From: Ruminiclostridium papyrosolvens C7
GTDB lineage: Bacteria > Bacillota > Clostridia > Acetivibrionales > DSM-1351
Assembly (NCBI RefSeq): GCF_000421965.1
Contig: NZ_ATAY01000011.1
Location: 1-43,344 of the forward strand
DNA length: 43,344 nucleotides
Direction of reading: 5' to 3'
Within the stretch, counting starts at the first letter, position 1. Every line of letters begins with the position of its first letter. Positions 1-9,615 of the stretch are shown here, one piece after another. The translations under genes and the position numbers were made by a program. The notes under the pieces were generated by a model. The model worked only from the letters and a program-made list of their open reading frames with translations, was not told the origin of the DNA and searched no databases.

Positions 1-59
1 ACATCTTCTTAAAAGGATAACATTAATCAGTTCTGAAGGTACAAAGTACCTAATAATTT

Positions 60-176
60 TCTGGTGGAAATGACGAGATGGCCACACCCGTTCCCATACC
101 GAACACGGCAGTTAAGCATCTCAGTGTCGATAATACTTGGCTGGAAACGGCCCGGGAAAGTAGATCTCTGCCAGAT
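60..176 (+). rRNA. rrf: 5S ribosomal RNA
   Basis: The stretch carries the conserved 5S core (gccacacccgttcccatacc followed by gaacacggcagttaagc). Its ends, tctggtgg and ctgccaga, can pair as helix I. The length of about 117 nt is normal for a 5S rRNA. It is the last gene of an rRNA operon whose 16S and 23S genes would lie upstream of the window; the 59 preceding bases are then 23S-5S spacer. A strong terminator follows directly. Ends are judged from the terminal helix and could be off by a base or two. Confidence 0.95.
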
Positions 177-183
177 TTATATG

Positions 184-217
184 AAAGCCTCAAGCTTATT
201 GCTTGAGGCTTTGCTTA
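184..217 (+). terminator. Intrinsic terminator of the rRNA operon
   Basis: A perfect 12-bp stem (184-195 with 201-212, loop ttatt) is followed by a T-rich tract. It lies just after the 5S gene, which fits the end of an rRNA operon on the + strand. Confidence 0.88.
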
Positions 218-231
218 TATTTTTACATATC

Positions 232-269
232 AACAAACAAAAACCCCCATGTCGTTAAACAGGAGGGTT
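232..269 (-). terminator. Intrinsic terminator after the dapA-dapB-ACT operon
   Basis: Read on the minus strand, a stem of aaccctc with gggggtt is topped by a second small stem (tgt with aca). It is followed by tttttgtttgttg. It lies just downstream of the ACT-domain gene stop codon and would end the lysine-biosynthesis transcript. Confidence 0.7.
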
Positions 270-285
270 CTAGATATTGAACTCT

Positions 286-756
286 TTACAGGTTAAATTC
301 TTTTTTTAGCGCTTTAATAGCTTTATCAGCGTCCTTTTCATATATGAGATAGGATATGTCAACTTCAGAAGTTGTAATCAGCTTGATTTCAATTTCATTT
401 TCAGCCATTAATGTAAATACTTTTGCAGCTACTCCGGGCTTATCCCTCATCCCTTCCCCAAAAACACTAATTTTAGTACTGTCTGAGTCTATTTCAATTC
501 GCAGGTTGGGAACTTTTATTTTAAATGAGTTTAAAATGGCAATTACCTTTATTATATTTTCAGCAGGTATACTAAAGTAAATATTGATTTTTCCTTTATA
601 GGGTGGACTTTGACTAATCATATCAATATTTATTTTTTCTTCTGCAATTTTATTAAAAATTCCCGCAATGAGAACCATATCATTTGGAAGATTATCTACT
701 GCCACTAATGCTACATTGTATACTGTACTAATACTTGTAACTGGTAAAATGGTCAT
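286..756 (-). CDS. Free-standing double ACT-domain protein (aspartokinase regulatory-like)
   Basis: This 156-residue protein appears to consist only of two ACT-type ligand-binding folds, roughly residues 14-75 and 92-150. The second contains the DKPGVAAKVF stretch typical of the aspartokinase regulatory tail. No kinase domain or other catalytic motif is present. It is the third gene on the minus strand after dapA and dapB, about 30 nt behind dapB, so it is probably under the same lysine riboswitch. The start ATG has a ggaggaattatt leader. By family, ACT domains bind amino acids and oligomerise. A role in sensing lysine, threonine or another aspartate-family amino acid, or as a partner of the aspartokinase encoded 4 kb away, is inference. 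It resembles the C-terminal half of the window's own lysC product in architecture. Confidence 0.8.
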   Translation of the reverse strand: MTILPVTSISTVYNVALVAVDNLPNDMVLIAGIFNKIAEEKINIDMISQSPPYKGKINIYFSIPAENIIKVIAILNSFKIKVPNLRIEIDSDSTKISVFGEGMRDKPGVAAKVFTLMAENEIEIKLITTSEVDISYLIYEKDADKAIKALKKEFNL

Positions 757-786
757 AATAATTCCTCCCTAAAATACTGACATAAA

Positions 787-1551
787 CTAATTGGTTTCAG
801 AAATAAGCTCTGACATTGAATACAATCCCGGTTTTTTTGATGCTATAAAGATTGATGCCTTTAATGCACCTACTGCAAATATTTCTTTTGATAATGCAGT
901 GTGATTTATCTCTATTATTTCATCGTTTCCTGCAAAAATAACAGAGTGGTCACCTACTATTGTACCTCCGCGCACGGCATGTATACCAATTTCCTGTTTA
1001 CTGCGTTTCTTCCTTCTGGAATGTCTGTCGTACATATATTCACATTTTTCATCAAGTGAATCATTAATAGCATCAGCAATGGCAAGTGCTGTACCACTTG
1101 GTGCATCGATTTTTTGATTATGATGTTTTTCAACTATTTCTATATCAAATTGGCCTTCAAGAACCTTAGCTGCTTTTTTCACCAAATCAATAAGTAAATT
1201 GACTCCGAGTGACATATTTGCAGAAAAGAAAACCGGTATTCTGCGGGAAACAGAAGTTTTTAGCATTGTCACCTGCTCTGTTGATAAACCAGTAGTAGCT
1301 AGTACCAGTGGTAAATGCTTTTCCTGAGCATACTCTACCAATGGTGTAAATGCTTTCGGGTTTGAAAAATCTATTATTACATCAACATTTACATTACAGT
1401 CTGTCAATGATGTAAAAACAGGGTATGGGTTATTCATATTATTATTAATATCAAACCCTGCCGCAATCTTTAATTCAGGAAAATTAACAGAAAGTCTAGT
1501 AATAACCTGCCCCATTTTTCCATTACATCCACTTAATAGTATATTAATCAT
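787..1551 (-). CDS. dapB: 4-hydroxy-tetrahydrodipicolinate reductase
   Basis: DapB reduces 4-hydroxy-tetrahydrodipicolinate with NAD(P)H in the diaminopimelate/lysine pathway, in the cytoplasm. The N-terminus has the nucleotide-binding GCNGKMG loop near residue 9. The middle contains EKHHNQKIDAPSGTA, the substrate-binding and catalytic signature of the family, and the expected VRGGTIVGDH follows. At 254 residues the length is normal. A GTG at 1563 in the same frame would add four residues, but its only candidate ribosome site lies one base away, so the ATG at 1551 (preceded by ggaaaag) is preferred. The gene sits 33 nt after dapA and before the ACT-domain gene, in one minus-strand operon. Confidence 0.95.
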   Translation of the reverse strand: MINILLSGCNGKMGQVITRLSVNFPELKIAAGFDINNNMNNPYPVFTSLTDCNVNVDVIIDFSNPKAFTPLVEYAQEKHLPLVLATTGLSTEQVTMLKTSVSRRIPVFFSANMSLGVNLLIDLVKKAAKVLEGQFDIEIVEKHHNQKIDAPSGTALAIADAINDSLDEKCEYMYDRHSRRKKRSKQEIGIHAVRGGTIVGDHSVIFAGNDEIIEINHTALSKEIFAVGALKASIFIASKKPGLYSMSELISETN

Positions 1552-1584
1552 TAGCTTTTCCACATCCTATTTTTTGTATTTTAA

Positions 1585-2466
1585 TTATGGCAATAAACCA
1601 TACTTTACAAGTTCCGTTTTAAGTATTTCCAGATTTTTATCTGACATTTGAACCAATGGCAGTCTGCATTCGCCTACATTCATTCCCATAAGGTTCATGG
1701 CAGCCTTAATTGGTATAGGGCTTACTTCACAGAATAATGCCTTAATAAGGTCAAGCGCTTTCAATTGCAGTTTTCTACTGCCTTCAATATTACCTGAAAG
1801 ATATTTAGCTACAATATCGTGTGTATCCTTTGGTGCAATATTGGCTAAAACAGAGATAACACCTTTAGCACCCATAGACAAAAATGGCACTATTGCTCCA
1901 TCCTCTCCGGAATAAACCGTTATATCATCCCCACACAGGTTGATGATATCTCCTATCTGAGAAAGATTACATTCCTTTAAAGCTACAATATTATCAATCT
2001 TTGAGAGGGCCTGTATAGTTTCAGGGGCTATATTAAGATTTGTTCTTGACGGAACATTATAAAGCACAACAGGAATTTTTATGCTGTCTGCAACCATCTT
2101 AAAATGTTCATATAAACCCTTTTGAGTGGTTTTATTATAATATGGGGTAACTGTGAGGATTGCATCAGCTCCGACATCCTCGGCATATTTACTAAGTGCT
2201 ACGGCGTGAACAGTGTGGTTGCTTCCTGTTCCGGCAATAACCGGTATTCTTCCGTTAACCTTCTCAACTGTAAATTTGATTGCAGCCTTATGTTCATCAT
2301 CATACATGGTGGATGCTTCACCTGTTGTACCGCAAATAATAATTGCATCAGTACCTTCTTTAATCTGATATTCAATCAGTTCTGATAATTTATTATAGTC
2401 AGTACCGTCATTTGTAAATGGGGTAATAATTGCTACACCTGAACCCGTAAAAATTGGCTTTTTCAT
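1585..2466 (-). CDS. dapA: 4-hydroxy-tetrahydrodipicolinate synthase
   Basis: DapA condenses pyruvate with aspartate semialdehyde, the first committed step to diaminopimelate and lysine. The protein (293 residues) shows GTTGEAST near residue 46, the YNVPSRT motif with catalytic Tyr136, and the Schiff-base lysine Lys164 in VALKECN. The chosen ATG at 2466 is preceded by aaagggtgggaac. The reading frame stays open upstream to 2580, but that part lies inside the lysine riboswitch and its terminator and is not coding. It is the first gene of the dapA-dapB-ACT operon and is controlled by the riboswitch and attenuator directly upstream. Confidence 0.97.
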   Translation of the reverse strand: MKKPIFTGSGVAIITPFTNDGTDYNKLSELIEYQIKEGTDAIIICGTTGEASTMYDDEHKAAIKFTVEKVNGRIPVIAGTGSNHTVHAVALSKYAEDVGADAILTVTPYYNKTTQKGLYEHFKMVADSIKIPVVLYNVPSRTNLNIAPETIQALSKIDNIVALKECNLSQIGDIINLCGDDITVYSGEDGAIVPFLSMGAKGVISVLANIAPKDTHDIVAKYLSGNIEGSRKLQLKALDLIKALFCEVSPIPIKAAMNLMGMNVGECRLPLVQMSDKNLEILKTELVKYGLLP

Positions 2467-2500
2467 TGTTCCCACCCTTTCATAAAACAATAATATAATT

Positions 2501-2528
2501 AAAAAACGTCGGCAGTCCCGCCGACGTC
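2501..2528 (-). terminator. Attenuator terminator of the lysine riboswitch
   Basis: On the minus strand, acgtcggcgggactgccgacgt forms a GC-rich 8-9 bp stem followed by tttttt. It lies between the riboswitch aptamer and the dapA ribosome site, the normal place for the expression platform. Lysine binding would be expected to favour this hairpin and stop transcription before dapA. Confidence 0.88.
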
Positions 2529-2563
2529 TGTTTAACCAATTATAGTAAAATATAATCAAAAAC

Positions 2564-2737
2564 AGATAGCGCTCCACCATTTCTTAAATGATGACAGTCA
2601 CAAGGCTATTGACCTTGAAACCAGGCATTACGATGCTCGGGGTACAGTACTGCCTTCGGCGTCTTTTCCTTTCAGAACAATTCATTAGACCCCAGAATCT
2701 TCATTGTCCATACTATTAAAAAACGCACCTCTATCTA
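2564..2737 (-). ncRNA. Lysine riboswitch (L-box) aptamer
   Basis: Read on the minus strand, the leader contains the L-box hallmarks in order: agatagaggtgcg at the 5' end, gaaaggaaaagacgccgaagg in the middle, a ggtttcaa stem region, and gactgtcatcatttaagaaatgg followed by gagcgctatct at the 3' end. The ends agatag and ctatct pair as helix P1. It lies downstream of a good promoter and upstream of an intrinsic terminator, before dapA. By family, it binds lysine and switches the downstream biosynthetic operon off. Boundaries are taken from the P1 helix. Confidence 0.93.
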
Positions 2738-2756
2738 GCATATATTCTTTTTTTCT

Positions 2757-2786
2757 ATAATAACATTCTGTTATATCAAGTGTCAA
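2757..2786 (-). promoter_or_regulatory. Sigma-A type promoter of the dapA operon
   Basis: On the minus strand a perfect -35 box TTGACA (2786-2781) and a -10 box TATTAT (2762-2757) are separated by 18 bases. Transcription would start near 2750, just before the riboswitch aptamer. Confidence 0.72.
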
Positions 2787-2918
2787 TTTATTTACATCTT
2801 ATTTTTATATTATATGAACTATATTTCATTATTGTTACAATTCGGTAAACAAGGCAGGATGTACTTTTGAACTTGTCGAAGTTAAGAGAAAATGAAAAAG
2901 TGGGGGAGTTTAGTACGA

Positions 2919-4559
2919 ATGAAAAAAATGTGTTTATTTTTATGCATTGTAATGATATTTATGATGCTGACCGGTTTCAACAACTTGAGTATATCAGCGG
3001 CTGAGGCAACGTCAGTAAAAATAGGTTTGTATTATGGGTCAACGGCCCAGAGCCAGATTAATATCAGTGGCGACAAGGGAGTATTATTCTTTGCTTATGA
3101 TGTAAAAACAGGGAAGTACAATAATGTATACGAATCGGATGCTGGACAGACAATTACATTGAGAAAAGACAGCTACTTTATACAAAGTGGAACAAAGTTT
3201 ACATCAGTCGCTTTAACCGGAAATCCAACAAGTGGTCCTTACCACATTCAGCTTAATGGTATATACAATACTTATAATGATACAGTTTCACTGATCCAAG
3301 GCTATAGTCAGAAAGGTGTTACCACATATCCTGTTTACACTGATTCAGGTTGGCAAATATGGACAGGTTTTTACGTTAGTAAATCTGCTGCTCAAGCAGC
3401 TGTGAATACTGTTAAATCAAAATTGGGAGAGAATACATATACCGTAATTGATGAGACTAATTCAAGAATTTACAGTACAGATCAAAATGGTAAAGTTTTA
3501 TTTATGTACGCATCTTCAAATAGTCTTTTAAGAGGGCGATCAATATCATCAGTCAATCCAAATACGGTTAAAATTGGAACAACCTTATATCGAGGACAGG
3601 TTGAGTTTAATAGATTATCCGGTAGTGATATGACAATTATTAATGTACTGCCTTTTGAAGAATATTTATACGGTGTAGTTCCAAATGAAATGCCGGCATA
3701 TTCAAATATTGAAGCATTAAAGGCTCAGGCTGTAGCAGCCAGAACCTATTCTTACAAATCAATTAACAAGCATTCAAAGTACGGTTTCAATTTGTGTGCT
3801 ACAACCGACTGCCAGGTATATAAGGGCTATAGCTCTGAAAATGCCAATACAAACAAAGCCGTTGATGAAACACGTGATATGGTTGTAACTTATAACGGAA
3901 CTCTTGCTGAAACTGTCTTTTCAGCGTCTACCGGAGGCAGAACTGAGGATGTTGTAAATGTTTGGGGGAACAGCATACCGTATCTTAAAAGTGTTGAAGA
4001 CAATTATGAGTCAGGGAAATCCTATAACTACAATTGGACAATGAAGTTTACGGCAGATGAAATAAATACAAAATTAAAAAGTTATGGGTTGGGAACAGTA
4101 ACGGGCATTGAAATTACCAAGTGCTCGGCGGCCGGAAGACCAATCGAGATGGTTATTACCGGAACATTGAAGCCTGAAGGTGTTATAATCACAAAAGACA
4201 AGTGCAGGACTTTTCTTAGTCTTCCAAGTCAAATGTATAACATTTCTTCTGACGCAAATATAAATGTTCAAGTCAATAATAAAATAGAAAATGTTTCGCT
4301 GAGCCAGATAAAGGTTATAACCAGTAGCGGAGAAAAATCTTATACTGATCCTAATCAGAAAGTAACTATTGTGGGTGCGGATGGTAAAGAATCCACTGTT
4401 TCTGCAAGTCCTGCCGAATATGTTTTTACAGGTAAGGGCTGGGGACATGCGGTAGGTATGAGTCAGGAAGGTGCCATGGGTATGGCAAAAGCCGGCTTTA
4501 CTTTTGAACAAATACTGACTCACTATTATACCGGAACTAAAATTGAGATTAAGAAATAG
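2919..4559 (+). CDS. SpoIID/LytB-domain protein (sporulation or wall-lysis lytic transglycosylase family)
   Basis: The 546-residue protein starts with a hydrophobic signal or anchor segment (about residues 4-28, with an SAAEA stretch after it). A region around residues 135-185 resembles a SPOR-type repeat (GWQIWTGFYVSKSAAQAA). The SpoIID core follows: LPFEEYLYGVVPNEMP, then ALKAQAVAARTYS, and at the end GKGWGHAVGMSQEGAMGMA. SpoIID proteins cleave glycan strands of peptidoglycan, classically during engulfment of the forespore. This one is larger than B. subtilis SpoIID and could instead be a LytB-type modifier of amidases. The ATG at 2919 is preceded by gggggag at good spacing. An in-frame ATG at 2892 has a much weaker site. 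It stands alone between two minus-strand genes. Confidence 0.88.
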   Translation: MKKMCLFLCIVMIFMMLTGFNNLSISAAEATSVKIGLYYGSTAQSQINISGDKGVLFFAYDVKTGKYNNVYESDAGQTITLRKDSYFIQSGTKFTSVALTGNPTSGPYHIQLNGIYNTYNDTVSLIQGYSQKGVTTYPVYTDSGWQIWTGFYVSKSAAQAAVNTVKSKLGENTYTVIDETNSRIYSTDQNGKVLFMYASSNSLLRGRSISSVNPNTVKIGTTLYRGQVEFNRLSGSDMTIINVLPFEEYLYGVVPNEMPAYSNIEALKAQAVAARTYSYKSINKHSKYGFNLCATTDCQVYKGYSSENANTNKAVDETRDMVVTYNGTLAETVFSASTGGRTEDVVNVWGNSIPYLKSVEDNYESGKSYNYNWTMKFTADEINTKLKSYGLGTVTGIEITKCSAAGRPIEMVITGTLKPEGVIITKDKCRTFLSLPSQMYNISSDANINVQVNNKIENVSLSQIKVITSSGEKSYTDPNQKVTIVGADGKESTVSASPAEYVFTGKGWGHAVGMSQEGAMGMAKAGFTFEQILTHYYTGTKIEIKK

Positions 4560-4568
4560 GTGGTATAT

Positions 4569-4603
4569 AAAAAAGGGACTCATAAAAATGGGTCCCTTTT
4601 TTA
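4569..4603. terminator. Bidirectional terminator between the SpoIID-like gene and lysC
   Basis: The inverted repeat aaaaaagggac / gtccctttttt has a T tract when read on either strand. It lies between the convergent stop codons and can end both transcripts. Confidence 0.85.
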
Positions 4604-4612
4604 TGTAATTTG

Positions 4613-5977
4613 TTATTTGTATTGAGTGTTAAGGAAAAATTCATTGTAGAGGGATATAACAGCTTTGTGTGCTTCATTTTCCCTTACAGCGAACATCATT
4701 GTTATTTCAGAAGAACCTTGATTAATCATTTCCAAACTGATGGATGCCTTGGCTAAAGCAGTTGTGGCCCTTGAAGCGGTTCCTACGGTATTCTTCATAC
4801 CTTCGCCGACTATTATTATCATTGCAAGGTCGTGGTCAATAGAAACATCATCAACCTTCAATTCATTTTTAATACGGTCAATTATTTTTTGCTCCATACC
4901 TTCCTTCAGTTGGTTCTGTTTTAGTATTATGGATATGTTGTCAATGCCTGATGGAGTATGTTCATATGATATACCTTCATCTTCGAGAATTTCAAGGAGC
5001 TTTCTTCCAAAGCCTACTTCTCTGTTCATCATAAACTTGCTCACATAGATACAGCAGAAACCTGCATCACTTGCTATTCCGACAACATGGTTCGGGGAGT
5101 AATCTCTTACTAGGGATATTTTTGTTCCCGGAGCAGTTGGGTTATTTGTATTTTTTATACAAACCGGAACTCCGGCCATAAAAACAGGAACCAGTGTATC
5201 TTCGTGTAATACTGAGAAACCGGCATAAGATAGTTCCCTCATTTCACGGTAAGTCAGTTCAGGTACTGCAACCGGATTGTGAACTAACCCCGGATGAGCT
5301 GCATACACTGCATCAACATCTGTGAAATTTTCGTATAGATCAGCCTTTAATGCGGCAGCCAAAATGGAACCCGTTATATCTGAACCTCCACGTGGGAAAG
5401 TTGCAACTTTTCCGTCTTTAGTGTAACCAAAGAAACCCGGGAAGATAACAATTCCTTCTATACTGTTAATCATTTTAAGGTTCTCATAGGATTCAGGCAA
5501 AACCTGTGCATTTCCAAATTCATCACTCATAAGTAGCCCTGATTTTTTAGGCGATACATATTCTGCCTTTTTACCTATACTGTTCAAATATGCAGCTACC
5601 AATTTAGCACTGTTATCTTCTCCGGCAGCTTTCATGGCATCCATGAACATACCGGTATGAGAAGTGTCAAGTTTAAGTCTTTCTTCCAAATCAGACTTGA
5701 TCATTTCAACAATTTCGTCATCAAGTCCAAGTTCATCTGCTATATCCTTGAACCTCTTTACAACAGCTTCAAGTTCTGCTTCTGCATTTCCCGTCTGCAG
5801 GTGTTTTTGTGCACAAGCAATAAGTAAATCAGTAACTTTGGTATCTGAACTATCCCTTTTACCGGGGGCAGATACAACAATAACCTTTCTCTCGCTATCA
5901 GCAAGTACGATATTGCAAACTTTTTTAATCTGTTCTGCATTAGCTAAAGAGGTTCCTCCAAATTTTGCTACTTTCAT
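4613..5977 (-). CDS. lysC: Aspartokinase (lysine-sensitive type likely)
   Basis: Aspartokinase phosphorylates aspartate, the entry step to lysine, threonine and methionine. The 454-residue protein opens with KFGGTSLANAEQI, the family ATP/aspartate-binding signature. It carries FPRGGSDITGS and ends with two ACT domains (about residues 300-450), including VGEGMKNTVGTASRATTAL. The size and single long chain match monofunctional aspartokinases without an internal beta-subunit start. The ATG at 5977 has ggagg at 8 bases. An in-frame ATG at 5995 would add six residues but spans the ribosome site. It is transcribed alone, from a promoter about 100 nt upstream, opposite to its neighbours. Which amino acid inhibits it cannot be read from sequence alone. 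Confidence 0.95.
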   Translation of the reverse strand: MKVAKFGGTSLANAEQIKKVCNIVLADSERKVIVVSAPGKRDSSDTKVTDLLIACAQKHLQTGNAEAELEAVVKRFKDIADELGLDDEIVEMIKSDLEERLKLDTSHTGMFMDAMKAAGEDNSAKLVAAYLNSIGKKAEYVSPKKSGLLMSDEFGNAQVLPESYENLKMINSIEGIVIFPGFFGYTKDGKVATFPRGGSDITGSILAAALKADLYENFTDVDAVYAAHPGLVHNPVAVPELTYREMRELSYAGFSVLHEDTLVPVFMAGVPVCIKNTNNPTAPGTKISLVRDYSPNHVVGIASDAGFCCIYVSKFMMNREVGFGRKLLEILEDEGISYEHTPSGIDNISIILKQNQLKEGMEQKIIDRIKNELKVDDVSIDHDLAMIIIVGEGMKNTVGTASRATTALAKASISLEMINQGSSEITMMFAVRENEAHKAVISLYNEFFLNTQYK

Positions 5978-6006
5978 TTTGAATCCTCCATCCATTTATA
6001 TTAAAA

Positions 6007-6048
6007 ATTTACTCTCAAAACACGGGGACTTGGTGTCCCTAAGTAAAT
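6007..6048 (-). promoter_or_regulatory. Structured leader hairpin upstream of lysC
   Basis: On the minus strand, between the lysC promoter and its start, atttact and agtaaat enclose an inner gggac/gtccc hairpin. The outer stem is followed by ttttt. It could be a leaky terminator or attenuator. No known riboswitch consensus was recognised here. Confidence 0.35.
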
Positions 6049-6085
6049 ATAAGAGCATATGGAACTTCATACGATTATCTCATAA

Positions 6086-6114
6086 ATTATACAAAAAAAG
6101 ATTATGTATGGCAA
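6086..6114 (-). promoter_or_regulatory. Sigma-A type promoter of lysC
   Basis: On the minus strand, TTGCCA (6114-6109) is followed after 17 bases by TATAAT (6091-6086). This predicts a leader of about 100 nt before the lysC ATG. Confidence 0.68.
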
Positions 6115-6240
6115 TAATATTTGTAATATAAACAATTATAATGTATGATATTTATTGGTTTATTTTATGCTGTAAGTTTTATGATTGTTATTTATAATAA
6201 ACAGACATAATAATAGAAGAAAAATTGGAGGTTATTTTAG

Positions 6241-8410
<2,170 letters not shown>

Positions 8411-8466
8411 TATGGATAATACAGTTTAACTGTGTTAAATAAAATAATTACAGGAGGTTTTTAGTA

Positions 8467-8748
8467 ATGGCAGTAGCAGCGTTAGTTCAATTAGTATTAC
8501 CTATGGCTTTAATTCTGGGACTTATGTATGTAATGCTTATTCTCCCACAGAAAAAAAAGGAGAAGAAGACCCAGCAAATGCTTAATTCAATTCAAGTTGG
8601 ATGGGATGTAACAACTATCGGAGGTATAGTAGGTAAGATTATAAACATAAAAGATGACGAAATATATATCGAATCCGGCGTTGATAAAAACAAGATACTT
8701 GTAAAGCGTTGGGCAATTAAAGATGTTATAAAGCCTGTTGAAGGCTAA
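8467..8748 (+). CDS. yajC: Preprotein translocase subunit YajC
   Basis: YajC is a small single-span inner-membrane protein that associates with SecD-SecF in the Sec export machinery. This 93-residue protein has one N-terminal membrane helix (about residues 5-27) followed by the family hallmark ILPQKKKEKKTQQML. A short cytoplasmic beta domain with GWDVTTIGGIVGKI follows. It has a strong caggagg ribosome site. It follows tgt, as in many bacteria. In this genome its usual partners secD and secF lie 3 kb downstream, separated by the SCIFF locus. Confidence 0.95.
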   Translation: MAVAALVQLVLPMALILGLMYVMLILPQKKKEKKTQQMLNSIQVGWDVTTIGGIVGKIINIKDDEIYIESGVDKNKILVKRWAIKDVIKPVEG

Positions 8749-8849
8749 GAAGTAAAAATTTATTTAATTCTTACCAACTGTTCTAAGTGGACTACCTCAA
8801 AAATATGATATACAAAGAACATTTTATATTATATTTTTGGAGGTACACT

Positions 8850-9254
8850 ATGGGCGTACAGACACCTGGATTTAAAAAAACACTGGATGAACACATAAAC
8901 CTGCTAAGGGTAGTAAAAGGCTTAATAATTGCTTTTCTTATAACGCTTCCGTGCTTTTTAGGGTTTGCATTATTTTTAACATATACGGATTTCCCTGAAA
9001 AACACACTTATATTGCAGTTCTTATTACAACTGTATTGAGTGTACTGGTGGCATCAGCTTACTCCACAAAAAATGTTAAGAGTAAAGGTTGGATGAACGG
9101 CTGCTTTGTGGGAATCCTTTATGTGGCTTTACTTTACATTGCCAGCAGTATTGTGTTCCTAAATTTTAAAATTGATGTTCAGGTGATATTATCCGTGGTT
9201 ATCGGTGCCATTGTGGGGTGTCTGGGAGGCATTTTTGGAATTAATTTGCGATAA
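8850..9254 (+). CDS. Four-helix membrane protein (TIGR04086-like family)
   Basis: This 134-residue protein is strongly hydrophobic, with four predicted membrane helices at about residues 24-45, 54-70, 81-105 and 113-131. The N-terminus is short and charged. No catalytic motif is visible. It starts at an ATG behind ttttggagg; the in-frame ATG at 8787 lacks a ribosome site. It resembles the small clostridial membrane proteins of family TIGR04086, from memory and not from a search. It lies between yajC and the SCIFF peptide gene on the same strand. Its function is unknown; a link to the peptide or to Sec is only suggested by position. Confidence 0.72.
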   Translation: MGVQTPGFKKTLDEHINLLRVVKGLIIAFLITLPCFLGFALFLTYTDFPEKHTYIAVLITTVLSVLVASAYSTKNVKSKGWMNGCFVGILYVALLYIASSIVFLNFKIDVQVILSVVIGAIVGCLGGIFGINLR

Positions 9255-9274
9255 CGGGTTTTCTAAAAAATGGC

Positions 9275-9303
9275 TTTTCAAAACTAAATAGATATGCTAT
9301 AAT
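9275..9303 (+). promoter_or_regulatory. Extended -10 promoter of the SCIFF peptide gene
   Basis: TTTTCA (9275-9280) lies 17 bases before TATAAT (9298-9303). The -10 box is preceded by TGC, an extended -10 element. Transcription would start near 9310, about 25 bases before the SCIFF start codon, giving the precursor gene its own promoter. Confidence 0.65.
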
Positions 9304-9335
9304 CGGCTAAGAAAATTGATGGGGGGGACTACATA

Positions 9336-9476
9336 ATGAAACATATAAAGACTATTAACAATGCTACTCTTAAAAACAGCCTTGCAAAGGGTGGATGTGG
9401 CGAATGTCAGACTTCTTGCCAGTCAGCTTGCAAGACATCATGCACAGTTGCTAATCAAAGCTGCGAAAATAAGTAA
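9336..9476 (+). CDS. scfA: SCIFF ranthipeptide precursor (six cysteines in forty-five residues)
   Basis: The gene encodes 46 residues with a leader opening MKHIKTINN and a GGCGEC core entry. Its six cysteines are at positions 21, 24, 28, 32, 36 and 43. This matches the SCIFF family, a peptide found very widely in Clostridia and always paired with a radical SAM maturase; that enzyme is encoded 139 bases downstream. In the studied C. thermocellum homologue a thioether was reported between Cys32 and Thr37; both residues are present here at the same positions. The ATG follows ggggggg at 5-6 bases. It has its own promoter and is followed by an intrinsic terminator, so it should be expressed well above the enzyme. 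The biological role of mature SCIFF is not settled; signalling has been proposed. Confidence 0.96.
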   Translation: MKHIKTINNATLKNSLAKGGCGECQTSCQSACKTSCTVANQSCENK

Positions 9477-9525
9477 TATTAGATATGCATATTGATTTAT
9501 CTTAATATGTATGAATTTATAAATT

Positions 9526-9559
9526 AGTGAAAGGTGAATTAACACTTTTCACTTTTTTA
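9526..9559 (+). terminator. Terminator between SCIFF precursor and maturase
   Basis: Stem agtgaaaggtg (9526-9536) pairs with cacttttcact (9543-9553) with one G-T pair and is followed by a run of T. It would end most transcripts after the peptide gene and allow limited read-through into the maturase. Confidence 0.85.
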
Positions 9560-9615
9560 AATGTTTTAACCCGGTGTTGTATCCAGGATTCTTTAGCTTT
9601 AGGAGGTCACTTTAA

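Noticed and set aside
64..258. Open frame across the 5S gene and its terminator
   Set aside because: It lies within structural RNA and a terminator stem.
2467..2580. In-frame upstream extension of dapA
   Set aside because: It runs through the lysine riboswitch 3' end and its terminator and lacks a ribosome site; the ATG at 2466 has a strong one.
4074..4583. Minus-strand frame opposite the SpoIID-like gene
   Set aside because: It is antisense to the conserved SpoIID motifs and has no start signal.
5664..6131. Plus-strand frame opposite the lysC start and promoter
   Set aside because: It is a serine-rich antisense shadow of lysC and continues through its promoter.
8413..8440. Small inverted repeat cacagttaaactgt-like before yajC, considered a terminator
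   Set aside because: The stem is short and AT-rich with no T tract, so it is unlikely to split tgt from yajC.
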